From positions 80,016-144,015 of the forward strand of contig NZ_JACVEL010000008.1 of NCBI RefSeq assembly GCF_014518315.1: a DNA stretch of 64,000 nucleotides, given 5' to 3'. Position 1 is the first letter of the stretch; each line of letters opens with the position of its first letter. Under the pieces are notes generated by a model. That model was not told the DNA's origin. It saw only the letters and a program-made list of their open reading frames with translations, and made no database searches. The stretch comes from Taishania pollutisoli. Lineage in GTDB: Bacteria > Bacteroidota > Bacteroidia > Flavobacteriales_D > Crocinitomicaceae. The position numbers and the translations under genes were made by a program. Shown piece by piece: positions 8,751 to 17,043 of the stretch.

Positions 8751-9848
8751 ATGAAGAATCGGAAATTACTACTTTGCGGGCTGCTGACTCTGTCAACGTT
8801 ATCAGTTACCGCACAAGTTGAGGAATTGACACCTCAGGAAAAACGTTACAGGGACTCCATTACGGCTTTAAATCTCGAAAATGCTGCCATTGCAAACAGC
8901 CAGACAGCATACAATGAAGGAATCCAGTTTTTTTCAGAAGGAAATTATGCAAAAGCACTGGAAAGTTTCAAAAAATCGGTTGGTTTTGATCCGAATTTCA
9001 CAGCAGCATATTACAATCAGGGAATTGCAGAAAACGAGTTGGGAAAATTTTCCGATGCCACCGTCACATTGACCAAATTGATTGAAAAAAATCCGGCGTA
9101 TTCAAAAGCTTATTTTCAGCGCGGAAAAGCATATCAGGGACAAAATGAATACCTGAAAGCAGAACAGGATTATGACAAATCCATTGCACTGGACCCCGCC
9201 AATCCGAAGGCGTATTACAATTACGGTACATTGCGGTTTCTGCAACAAGATTACAAAACGGCAATTACCTATTTTACAAAAGCAATTGAGTTGGATAAAA
9301 ACTTTGCTTTTGCATACAATGACAGAGGTAGCTGTTACAGAATGCTGGGAGATTACCCGAAAGCACTGACGGATTACCAGGAAGCAGAACGAAAAAATCC
9401 AAACCTGGCATTTGTCCTGAACAACATTGGTACCACTAAGAAAAAAATGAAGGATTTTGCAGGGTCAATGGCTGCTTTTAACAGAGCTATTTCCATTGAT
9501 GCCAATTTTCACCTGGCCTACAACAACAGAGGAGTTGCACAACTGGAAAATAATAAACTGGAGGATGCAAAAAAAGACTTTGAAAAAGTCCTTTCCATTA
9601 ACCCGAAGTATGCACCCGCAGCCTCTAATCTGAGCGCGCTGTATTTCAAACAAAAAGATTATGAAAAAGCACTCGAATATGCAAAAAAAGCCATTGAACT
9701 GGATAAAAATTACGCCGGGGCTTATGTAAACAGCGCGAACGCAAAAGAAATGCTGCGCGATCTGGAAGGCGCATGCAATGACTGGCACAAAGCAGGTGAA
9801 CTGGGTGCTGAAAACGGACAAACGTATTACTCGGCAAACTGCCAATAA
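8751..9848 (+). CDS. Secreted TPR-repeat protein
   Basis: A 365-residue exported protein made almost wholly of tetratricopeptide repeats. It begins with a signal peptide (MKNRKLLLCGLL, cleaved after TLSVTAQ). From about residue 50 onward there are some nine 34-residue repeats with the usual A..Y...G....A...Y..A....P pattern. A further in-frame start at 8712 lies upstream of the signal peptide and is rejected. The gene is 10 bp upstream of a PorE-like TPR-PD40-OmpA protein, so the two are surely co-transcribed. It may act as a periplasmic scaffold for that partner; this is inference. Confidence 0.87.
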   Translation: MKNRKLLLCGLLTLSTLSVTAQVEELTPQEKRYRDSITALNLENAAIANSQTAYNEGIQFFSEGNYAKALESFKKSVGFDPNFTAAYYNQGIAENELGKFSDATVTLTKLIEKNPAYSKAYFQRGKAYQGQNEYLKAEQDYDKSIALDPANPKAYYNYGTLRFLQQDYKTAITYFTKAIELDKNFAFAYNDRGSCYRMLGDYPKALTDYQEAERKNPNLAFVLNNIGTTKKKMKDFAGSMAAFNRAISIDANFHLAYNNRGVAQLENNKLEDAKKDFEKVLSINPKYAPAASNLSALYFKQKDYEKALEYAKKAIELDKNYAGAYVNSANAKEMLRDLEGACNDWHKAGELGAENGQTYYSANCQ

Positions 9849-9858
9849 CACAACGACT

Positions 9859-11925
9859 ATGAAAACATTATTAGTAATCATTACCCTATTGACTGGCTTT
9901 GTCGTGTCTGCTCAAAGTGTAGACTTCAAAGCCGCAAACTTCAAAGATGATAAAGACGGACTGAAAAAAGCAACCGATGCCATCAAAGCGGGAGAAACAT
10001 CCTTTCAGCTTGCCAATGATGCGGTATTTGCCACGCAAAGTCCCGGATTGAACTACAAAAAAGCATTGCAACAATTTGAAATTGCTCAAAAATTCAATCC
10101 CAATAATGCATTGAATAATTTCCGAATCGGGGTGTGTCACATGTACACAACCGATCCGGGAAATGGAATTCCGTTCATCAAAAAAGCCTATGAACTGGAC
10201 AAGACCTGTGATCCGTTTATGGAATATTATTATGGATTGGCATTGCAACTGGAAGGAAAATACGACGAAGCATTAAAGGCATACACCACATTCGAAACCG
10301 GCTATAAAAAAGCAGATGAGTTCGGAAAATTCGTTTCCCTGCACATCAATGAATGTAAAAATGCCAAAACAGCAATTGCAGCTCCCGTACGAGCATGGGT
10401 GGATAATGTAAAGGAACTGAACAGTGCGTTTGACGATTATGCACCCTCCATTTCCACAGACGGAGGAGAAATCATCTATACATCCAACCGCCCGAACGGA
10501 AAACAGGCAAATGAAGTAGGTGAATACGATAAAGACATTTACACCTCCTCTTCTTCCGGACTCAAATGGGCGGTTCCTGTTGCAATCAAAGGAGGAGTAA
10601 ATACAACCGCTGACGATGTTTCCAACAACATCAGTTTTGATGGGACGAAAATGTTGTTACACAGAGACGATAACGGGCAAATTGACATTTATGAAAGTAC
10701 ATTGAAGGGTGCCAGTTGGTCGGATCCGGTAAAATTACATTTCCAGATTTCATCCAACAGAGCGAATGAAATCTACGGGGCGTACTCGAATGACGGATGG
10801 AGTATTTATTTTTCCCGCGATAATTCAACAAGAAGCACGGGATATGATATCATGTATTCCTCCATGCAGAGTAAAATGGAAAAAGACTTTAAAGCTGCGA
10901 CGATGCTTGCAGAGGTAAATACCGGATTTAACGACGGTCCGATTTACCTGCACATCGACGGGGAAACGATGTACATTGCATCCCAGGGAAGAGCTTCAAT
11001 GGGGGGATACGACATCTTTGTTTCTAAAAAAATCCAGGGAAAGTGGACCGCTCCGAAAAACATGGGATACCCGATCAATACTCCTTATGATGATTTCTTT
11101 TTTGCTTCTACGGCGAACGGAAAATTTGCTTATATCGCTTCCAATCGTGACGGCGGACAGGGAGGATATGATATTTATAAGGTAACATTTTGGGGAGACG
11201 ACAAATTACCGCACCTGGAAACAGAGGATTATTTGCTGGCGTCTGCCATTATGCCGATTAAAGACAATCAGGTGGAAGCGAAAGTGGATGTGAACAGAAA
11301 ATCATTTACCGTTTTCAAAGGAAAAACAATTGATGCGATCACAAAAAAGGCGGTGGAAGCACAAATCGATATCATTGACAATGCAACAGGCTCCGTTATT
11401 GAAACCTTCACGACCAACAGTGCGACAGGGAAATTCATCATTACTCTTGCTTCCGGTAAAAACTACGGAATCCTGGTACGGGCAGAGGGATACTTGTTCC
11501 ATTCCGAAAACTTTGACATTCCGAAGGGAGCTGCAGACAACCTGGTAGACAAGACGATTGAATTGAAAAACATCAAAATCGGAAGTACAATCGCTTTGCG
11601 AAATATTTTCTTTGATACCGGAAAATCGACTTTGCGACCGGAATCTAATTCGGAATTGGATCGATTGGTTAAATTGCTGAAGGATGTTCCGAATCTTAAA
11701 ATCGAGATTTCAGGGCATACTGATAATACCGGTTCAGCAACGCTCAACAATGAACTCTCAAAAGCGCGGGCAGAGGCCGTTGTGACATATCTGAAAACAA
11801 AGGGAATTGCCGCGAATCGCCTCACTTCCGAGGGATATGGCTCCTCCAAACCTGTGGCAAGTAACGACAATGCCACAGGAAGACAGGAAAACAGAAGAAC
11901 CGAATTTAAAATTACCGGGAATTAA
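9859..11925 (+). CDS. PorE-like TPR / PD40 / CRD / OmpA protein (paralogue 1)
   Basis: A 688-residue envelope protein with a signal peptide (MKTLLVIITLLTGFVVSAQ). Domain order: TPR-like helices (about 30-170), PD40/WD40-like beta-propeller (about 185-450, repeats with DGGEIIYTSNRP and SRDNS), carboxypeptidase-regulatory-like domain (about 475-565) and OmpA peptidoglycan-binding domain (about 580-688). The OmpA part has the key residues: FFDTGKSTL, SGHTDNTGS with the binding Asp, LSKARAEAV with the binding Arg, and ENRRTEF. This is the order known for the T9SS component PorE (PG1058) of Porphyromonas gingivalis. No lipobox Cys is seen, unlike that protein. Two paralogues lie at 47746-52252. 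Whether this copy serves T9SS is inference. Confidence 0.88.
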   Translation: MKTLLVIITLLTGFVVSAQSVDFKAANFKDDKDGLKKATDAIKAGETSFQLANDAVFATQSPGLNYKKALQQFEIAQKFNPNNALNNFRIGVCHMYTTDPGNGIPFIKKAYELDKTCDPFMEYYYGLALQLEGKYDEALKAYTTFETGYKKADEFGKFVSLHINECKNAKTAIAAPVRAWVDNVKELNSAFDDYAPSISTDGGEIIYTSNRPNGKQANEVGEYDKDIYTSSSSGLKWAVPVAIKGGVNTTADDVSNNISFDGTKMLLHRDDNGQIDIYESTLKGASWSDPVKLHFQISSNRANEIYGAYSNDGWSIYFSRDNSTRSTGYDIMYSSMQSKMEKDFKAATMLAEVNTGFNDGPIYLHIDGETMYIASQGRASMGGYDIFVSKKIQGKWTAPKNMGYPINTPYDDFFFASTANGKFAYIASNRDGGQGGYDIYKVTFWGDDKLPHLETEDYLLASAIMPIKDNQVEAKVDVNRKSFTVFKGKTIDAITKKAVEAQIDIIDNATGSVIETFTTNSATGKFIITLASGKNYGILVRAEGYLFHSENFDIPKGAADNLVDKTIELKNIKIGSTIALRNIFFDTGKSTLRPESNSELDRLVKLLKDVPNLKIEISGHTDNTGSATLNNELSKARAEAVVTYLKTKGIAANRLTSEGYGSSKPVASNDNATGRQENRRTEFKITGN

Positions 11926-11943
11926 TTCCTGAACAAAACAGGG

Positions 11944-11977
11944 AAAGGAGTTGACAGATTGGTTCAACTCCTTTTTT
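11944..11977 (+). terminator. Rho-independent terminator
   Basis: GGAGTTGA (11947-11954) pairs with TCAACTCC (11964-11971), extended by A/T pairs and followed by TTTTTT. Ends the TPR/PorE-like operon. Confidence 0.85.
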
Positions 11978-12055
11978 ATGTCTTAAAGAATTCTAAATTT
12001 TGAACCGGATGTCAAAAAAACACGTACTTTTATACAACAATAAAAACAATTCAAG

Positions 12056-12592
12056 ATGAAAATGATCCTATTCGCATTGTTAGTCGGCATCACATCGGTC
12101 TCAATAGATGATTCGAAATCAATTTATCAATTCAAAGTAACGGATATTGACGGAAAAGAATTTGACCTGTCGACACTCAAAGGAAAAAAAGTAATGATTG
12201 TCAATACGGCATCTAAATGCGGACTGACACCGCAATATGAGCAACTGGAAAAGGTATACCAGCAATACAAGGACAAGAATTTTACGATCATCGGCTTCCC
12301 CGCCAATGATTTCATGAGCCAGGAACCGGGAAGCAATGAAGAAATCGCTGCTTTTTGCCAGAAAAACTACGGCGTAAGTTTCCCCATGATGGCAAAAATT
12401 TCCGTCAAGGGAAAAGAGCAGCATCCGCTGTATACCTTCCTGACTGAAAAGCGCTACAATGGACTGGAAGACAATAAAGTTGCCTGGAACTTTCAAAAAT
12501 ACCTGATCAATGAACACGGACAACTGGAAAAAGTTATTTCTCCGAAAACCAGCCCGGATGCCCCGGAAATCATTGAATGGATCGAACAATAA
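12056..12592 (+). CDS. Glutathione peroxidase family protein
   Basis: A 178-residue peroxidase homologue with a hydrophobic N-terminus (residues 1-16) that could export it. The peroxidatic residue is Cys55 in NTASKCGLT (Cys, not selenocysteine), and the C-terminal VAWNFQKYL supplies the conserved Trp and Asn. The usual FPCNQF loop reads FPANDF here, so the catalytic Gln is Asp and the neighbouring Cys is Ala. Bacterial members normally reduce peroxides using thioredoxin. Whether this variant is fully active is unclear. It is a single gene between a terminator and the next unit. Confidence 0.88.
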   Translation: MKMILFALLVGITSVSIDDSKSIYQFKVTDIDGKEFDLSTLKGKKVMIVNTASKCGLTPQYEQLEKVYQQYKDKNFTIIGFPANDFMSQEPGSNEEIAAFCQKNYGVSFPMMAKISVKGKEQHPLYTFLTEKRYNGLEDNKVAWNFQKYLINEHGQLEKVISPKTSPDAPEIIEWIEQ

Positions 12593-12639
12593 AATCGGAT
12601 TTAATTGTTTTTTAAGCAATTAATGGTTACATTTATAGC

Positions 12640-13590
12640 ATGAATGATTTTGATTTTTACCCGCCAAAGCCTGAACTGATCGAGCGCGAAAGCAAAACGA
12701 ATTGGGCTGCAACGGTATTTTCCATTGTGTTGTTCGTCCTTGTTTTCATGTTCATGTTCTCCAATGAAATCAATTTCATCCTGGCATTAGTTATCGTATT
12801 ATTAATTCACGAAATGGGACATTTCCTGCTGATGAAATTATACGGCTACAAGAATGTCCGCATGCTCTTTGTTCCGTTAATGGGGGCTTTTGTACACGGA
12901 AAGAAAGACTGTTATTCGCAAAAAGAAAGCCTGTTGGTTGTCGGAGCCGGACCTTTCCCGGGATTAATTATCGGGTTTAACCTCATGTTGTTCTCTCAAC
13001 ACATGAACTCTCCGCTCATGTTTCAAACAGGGATGTTGTTCCTGATGCTAAACATTATCAACCTTGTTCCGCTCGACCCCCTGGACGGAGGTCAGTTATT
13101 CAAGTTACTTGTCAGCAGAAACCAGGAAAAGTTCCTGATGATTTTTTCCTTTGCCTCTTCCCTGCTGATCATTGGAGTCGGGTTCTTTCTCAATAGCTTT
13201 TTACTCATGCTTTTTGGGTTCTTCATGGGATTTCGTGTGCGGGCGCTCCAGAAAAACTTTCACCTTCACAAAGAATTAAAAGAAGAGGAAATTCCGTTCA
13301 CAACCACCTACAAAGAACTTTCAAACAAAGATTTCTGGAAGATCAAACAGATTATCCTTGAAAAAACACCGACATTGAACAAATACATTCAATATGCCGA
13401 ACAGGAAGAAGTCGACATGCTGATGGCTTCACAGGTAAATTCAGTTCTTATCACACCGGTAAAACAAGATGCCAATCTGTTCCTGAAAATAAGCACCATC
13501 GTCTTATGGATGCTGGCATTAACCAGTCCGTTTATTCTTTATTATTTACTGGATCTAAACTGGGTTCAATATGCAGTTAAAAATTGGTGA
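12640..13590 (+). CDS. M50/site-2-protease-like membrane metalloprotease
   Basis: A 316-residue intramembrane zinc protease. Hydrophobic helices start at about residue 23. The zinc motif HEMGH is at 57-61 and the second site LVPLDPLDGGQ at 142-152 supplies the metal-binding Asp (NPxDG is the usual form). More helices lie at about 160-195, followed by a cytoplasmic tail of about 75 residues and a last helix at 285-305. It has no PDZ domain, so it resembles the small SpoIVFB/YdiL-like group. The end overlaps the start of the Smr-domain gene by 20 bp, so translation is probably coupled. The substrate is unknown. Confidence 0.87.
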   Translation: MNDFDFYPPKPELIERESKTNWAATVFSIVLFVLVFMFMFSNEINFILALVIVLLIHEMGHFLLMKLYGYKNVRMLFVPLMGAFVHGKKDCYSQKESLLVVGAGPFPGLIIGFNLMLFSQHMNSPLMFQTGMLFLMLNIINLVPLDPLDGGQLFKLLVSRNQEKFLMIFSFASSLLIIGVGFFLNSFLLMLFGFFMGFRVRALQKNFHLHKELKEEEIPFTTTYKELSNKDFWKIKQIILEKTPTLNKYIQYAEQEEVDMLMASQVNSVLITPVKQDANLFLKISTIVLWMLALTSPFILYYLLDLNWVQYAVKNW

Positions 13591-14119
13591 GAAGGTTGTC
13601 TTTTTAAAGGAAGCCGGTGGTGGAATAGTCAGAAAAATAGAAGGAAAAACAATATATGTAGCGGACGAGACCGGCTTCGACCGTCCTTTCCGGTTGAATG
13701 ACTTAGGAAAGATTCATGGAACGGATTACCACGTGCCGGAAGACGAATCGGCACTCTTACAACTCGCTGACGGATCTAAAAAAAACAGGCCGGATACCCC
13801 AAAAGCCTATACTCCATATAAAGATTACTGGGAAATAGACCTCCACTACGAGGATTTAATGGATGTATATGGTGAGCGGTTAATCAGCCGGGAAGATCAG
13901 ACCCTGCAAAAGCAATTAGCCGTGTTTAGAGATGTTTACCACAAAGCACGGCAAAAGAAAATGCGCAAATTAATCGTTATCCACGGTTTCGGAAGAGGAG
14001 TGTTGCGCCAGGAATTACAAGTATTCCTCAAAGGTCAGGATGGCGTAGATTTTTTCGACGCGCCTTATACCGAATACGGACATGGGGCCATTCAGGTAGA
14101 AATCAAGTATCGGTACTGA
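13571..14119 (+). CDS. Smr-domain protein
   Basis: A 182-residue cytoplasmic protein. The N-terminal 50 residues (LKIGEKVVFLKEAGGGIVRKIEG) look like the SH3/KOW-like part that precedes Smr domains in MutS2-related proteins. Residues about 90-182 are an Smr domain with the signature IDLHYEDL, the KLIVIHGFGRGVLR loop and an ending HGAIQVEIKY. Smr domains are nucleic-acid-binding or nicking endonuclease domains. No MutS ATPase part is present. Overlaps the M50 protease gene by 20 bp, a tight coupling whose meaning is unknown. Confidence 0.87.
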   Translation: MQLKIGEKVVFLKEAGGGIVRKIEGKTIYVADETGFDRPFRLNDLGKIHGTDYHVPEDESALLQLADGSKKNRPDTPKAYTPYKDYWEIDLHYEDLMDVYGERLISREDQTLQKQLAVFRDVYHKARQKKMRKLIVIHGFGRGVLRQELQVFLKGQDGVDFFDAPYTEYGHGAIQVEIKYRY

Positions 14120-14164
14120 GTGTAAAACGAATGCGGAACAACGCCCACAATCAAATTCTTTTCT

Positions 14165-14172
14165 TAAATTTG
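14165..14172 (+). promoter_or_regulatory. Bacteroidota-type -7 box of ychF
   Basis: TAAATTTG, a full TAnnTTTG match, 48 bp before the ychF ATG. No clear -33 TTG at the expected distance. Confidence 0.45.
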
Positions 14173-14220
14173 CGTGCCTTTTCAGGCGTTTAACAAAAAC
14201 ATTAATATCAAACAATAAGC

Positions 14221-15318
14221 ATGGCTTTAAAATGTGGTATCGTAGGTTTGCCAAATGTGGGTAAATCAACATTATTTAACTGTTTATCCAACGCGAAGGC
14301 GCAATCTGCCAACTTCCCGTTTTGTACAATTGAACCAAACGTGGGAACAATTTCAGTCCCTGATCAACGCCTGGAAAAACTGGAAGCACTCGTAAAACCG
14401 GAAAAGGTCGTTCCGACAACAATGGAGATTGTAGACATCGCCGGATTGGTGAAAGGAGCTTCAAAAGGAGAAGGTTTGGGAAATCAATTCCTGGCAAACA
14501 TCCGGGAGACCGATGCGATTATCCATGTCTTGCGTTGTTTTGATGACGGAAACATTATTCACGTAGACGGTTCCGTAGATCCTGTTCGCGATAAAGAAAT
14601 TATTGATATTGAACTTCAGCTGAAAGACCTGGAAACAATTGAAAAGAAAATTGCTTCCCTGGCACGCGTATTGAAATCGGGAGATAAAGACGCCGTAAAA
14701 GAAAATGCGTTGGCAGCAACGATTAAAGCCGGGTTGGAACAAGGAAAATCAGTGCGTGAACTCGGATTTGATGAAGAAGAAAAAGAAATTGTAAAACGGT
14801 TTCAATTGATCACATCCAAACCGGTTCTCTATTTGTGTAACGTAGACGAAGCATCCGTAAAAACAGGTAACAAGTATGTTGATATTGTAAAAGAGGCTGT
14901 AAAAAATGAAAATGCTGAAGTACTGGTAATCGGTGCGAAAATTGAATCCGATATCAACGAACTGGAAACATACGAAGAGCGAAAAATGTTCCTCGATGAA
15001 TTGGAACTGGACGAACCGGGAGTAAATCGCCTGATCCGTTCTGCGTATTCATTACTGAATCTCCAGACCTATTTTACCGCAGGTGTGAAAGAAGTACGCG
15101 CATGGACCGTACACAAAGGAGTAACTGCTCCACAAGCCGCCGGCGTGATTCACTCCGATTTCGAAAAAGGATTTATTCGCGCAGAAGTCATGAAATACGA
15201 TGATTTTGTATCTTTAGGTTCTGAAGCGGCAGTAAAAGAAGCTGGTAAGTTTAAAGTGGAAGGAAAAGAATACATTGTACAGGATGGTGATTTGATGCAC
15301 TTCCGATTTAATGTGTAA
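14221..15318 (+). CDS. ychF: Redox-regulated ATPase YchF (OBG-like GTPase fold)
   Basis: A universally conserved P-loop protein of 365 residues, the full family length. G1 is GLPNVGKST at 8-16, the switch region is DIAGLVKGAS...GLGNQFL, and the specificity position reads LCNVDE rather than NKxD, as in YchF enzymes that prefer ATP. A coiled-coil insert lies at about 130-200 and the TGS domain fills the last 85 residues (FTAGVKEVRAWTV, GVIHSDFEKGFIRAEV). It binds ribosomes and is linked to translation and stress. Stand-alone gene with its own promoter. Confidence 0.97.
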   Translation: MALKCGIVGLPNVGKSTLFNCLSNAKAQSANFPFCTIEPNVGTISVPDQRLEKLEALVKPEKVVPTTMEIVDIAGLVKGASKGEGLGNQFLANIRETDAIIHVLRCFDDGNIIHVDGSVDPVRDKEIIDIELQLKDLETIEKKIASLARVLKSGDKDAVKENALAATIKAGLEQGKSVRELGFDEEEKEIVKRFQLITSKPVLYLCNVDEASVKTGNKYVDIVKEAVKNENAEVLVIGAKIESDINELETYEERKMFLDELELDEPGVNRLIRSAYSLLNLQTYFTAGVKEVRAWTVHKGVTAPQAAGVIHSDFEKGFIRAEVMKYDDFVSLGSEAAVKEAGKFKVEGKEYIVQDGDLMHFRFNV

Positions 15319-15346
15319 AATAGTGTTTGAAGTCTAAAAGTCTAAC

Positions 15347-15362
15347 TTCTGGAAATCCAGAA
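15347..15362. promoter_or_regulatory. Perfect dyad upstream of fahA
   Basis: TTCTGGA-AA-TCCAGAA is a perfect 16-bp dyad ending 14 bp before the fahA start codon. It could be an operator for tyrosine-catabolism control or a leader hairpin that hides the ribosome site. Only the symmetry is seen; its function is inference. Confidence 0.3.
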
Positions 15363-15376
15363 TTTAAAATAAAAAT

Positions 15377-16654
15377 ATGTCCGAAATAGTCGCAAATAAT
15401 CCGAATTTAAAATCTTGGGTGGACGTTCCTGCCAACAGTGATTTCCCGATCCAGAACCTGCCGCTTGGTGTGTTTAAAACAGACTCCCTCTCGCCGAGAG
15501 CAGGATCGAGAATCGGTGATTTTGTCATCGACCTGAAAACCTTGTTTGTGCTCGGTTATTTTGAAAACCTGCCATTTTCGTCAGAAGATTTTGATACCGA
15601 CAACCTGAATTCATTAATGAAAAAAGGAAAAAAAGCGACCAGAAACCTCCGCAACCGGCTTTCAAAATTGTTTTCGACAGAACACGATGATTTACAAAAA
15701 AACACCCACCACGTTGATCAGATCCTGGTGCCTGTTGCTTCTGTCGTCATGCTAATGCCTGTTCAGATCGGTGATTATACAGATTTTTATTCCTCCCGTG
15801 AGCATGCGACAAACGTCGGAACGATGTTCCGTGATCCGAACAATGCCTTGTTGCCAAACTGGTTGTGGATCCCTGTTGGTTACCACGGAAGAGCAAGCTC
15901 TGTGATTATTTCAGGAGAACCTATTTACCGTCCGAAAGGGCAAATCAAACCGAATCCGGAAGAGAATCCGATATACGCACCATGCAGAAACCTGGATTTT
16001 GAATTGGAAACAGCATTTATCACGTATGACGGGAAACCACTTGGAGATTCTATTTCCACCGAAGAAGCAGAAGAATACATTTTCGGAATGGTCTTGTTCA
16101 ACGACTGGTCGGCTCGTGACATTCAAACATGGGAATATGTTCCGCTCGGGCCATTCCTTGCAAAGAATTTTGCTTCATCTATCTCACCGTGGATTGTAAC
16201 ACTGGATGCACTTCAACCTTATAAAGTTGCCGGACCGGTACAAGATCCGAAAGTGTTAAGTTACCTGGAATACAACGGAGAGAAATCATACGACATCAAT
16301 CTGCAGGTATTGATTCAACCGGAAAACGGAGAGGAAAACCTGATCTGTCGCTCCAATTTTAAATACATGTATTGGAATATGGCGCAGCAACTGGCACACC
16401 ACACAGTGAACGGGTGTAACGTACGTTGTGGTGATTTAATGGGATCAGGAACAATCTCCGGACCAACGCCCGATTCCTATGGTTCAATGCTGGAACTGGC
16501 GTGGAAAGGAACAAAACCATTGCCGATGTCAGACGGAACAGAGCGGAAATTCATCCAGGACAACGACACGGTAATCATGCGTGGTTATTCCGAAAAAAAC
16601 GGCATTCGCATCGGATTTGGAGAGGTGAGCACGAAAGTATTACCTGCGAAATAA
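15377..16654 (+). CDS. fahA: Fumarylacetoacetase
   Basis: Last enzyme of tyrosine breakdown, hydrolysing fumarylacetoacetate to fumarate and acetoacetate. The 425-residue length equals the two-domain eukaryote-like FAH, and the sequence follows it closely. DYTDFYSSREHATNVG (133-148) holds a metal-binding Asp and the catalytic His143. LDFELE gives two metal-binding Glu, and WSARDIQ a further Asp. PNWLWIPVGYHGRASS and THHTVNGCN-like segments are also present. Preceded by a perfect dyad and followed by a strong terminator, so probably a single-gene unit. The other tyrosine-pathway genes are not in this window. Confidence 0.96.
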   Translation: MSEIVANNPNLKSWVDVPANSDFPIQNLPLGVFKTDSLSPRAGSRIGDFVIDLKTLFVLGYFENLPFSSEDFDTDNLNSLMKKGKKATRNLRNRLSKLFSTEHDDLQKNTHHVDQILVPVASVVMLMPVQIGDYTDFYSSREHATNVGTMFRDPNNALLPNWLWIPVGYHGRASSVIISGEPIYRPKGQIKPNPEENPIYAPCRNLDFELETAFITYDGKPLGDSISTEEAEEYIFGMVLFNDWSARDIQTWEYVPLGPFLAKNFASSISPWIVTLDALQPYKVAGPVQDPKVLSYLEYNGEKSYDINLQVLIQPENGEENLICRSNFKYMYWNMAQQLAHHTVNGCNVRCGDLMGSGTISGPTPDSYGSMLELAWKGTKPLPMSDGTERKFIQDNDTVIMRGYSEKNGIRIGFGEVSTKVLPAK

Positions 16655-16675
16655 TTTCGAAAACAAAATACCGGC

Positions 16676-16708
16676 AATCCCCGTTTCTATTGAGACGGGG
16701 ATTTTTTA
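16676..16708 (+). terminator. Rho-independent terminator after fahA
   Basis: AATCCCCGT (16676-16684) pairs with ACGGGGATT (16695-16703) and is followed by a T-run. Confidence 0.85.
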
Positions 16709-16829
16709 TTTATGGTTTGTTCAAAGAGTCAGGTGATGAAATAGTGTTGAACGAATTGCACAACTACTTGCATATATCAGATTGAATTACTGAAAGATCA
16801 TTGGACGATGCTGTTCGTTGTTCCATTAA

Positions 16830-16912
16830 CCACAGATGCACGAATTACGTATTGACAATTCATCGGAGTCATTTTTTTGTCTATCCTTCTTTTTCAATCC
16901 GTACATCCGTGG
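16830..16912. repeat. Imperfect inverted repeat in the 16.7-17.0 kb gap
   Basis: The left arm CCACAGATGCACGAATT (16830-16846) matches the complement of the right arm at 16896-16912 (CCACGGATGTACGGATT) at 14 of 17 positions, with about 49 bp between. The gap from the fahA stop to the MFS start at 17044 (390 bp) also holds the fahA terminator and the MFS promoter; otherwise I see nothing coding in it. The repeat could be a decayed MITE-like or REP-like element. Confidence 0.4.
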
Positions 16913-16970
16913 GAAAAAATAACACACCATTTACAGAACAGAACCTGGAAAAAATAACTTCCAAAATAAA

Positions 16971-17001
16971 TTGTAACTTCCTGCAACTGTTTGTACATTT
17001 G
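16971..17001 (+). promoter_or_regulatory. Bacteroidota-type promoter of DHA2 transporter
   Basis: TTG at 16971-16973, 20 bp spacer, TACATTTG at 16994-17001. The ATG at 17044 follows 42 bp later. This placement rules out the in-frame upstream ATG at 16801. Confidence 0.65.
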
Positions 17002-17043
17002 AAACAACCTTTATTGTCCAATAACAGAAGAACCAACTTGTCA

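Noticed and set aside
12601-12623. Hairpin TTAATTG/CAATTAA after the glutathione peroxidase gene
   Set aside because: AT-only 7-bp stem with no following T-run; too weak to call a terminator. It may be part of the M50 gene's leader.
16801-17043. In-frame extension of the MFS transporter to an upstream ATG
   Set aside because: The promoter (16971-17001) lies inside this stretch, and the extra residues are unlike any transporter N-terminus.
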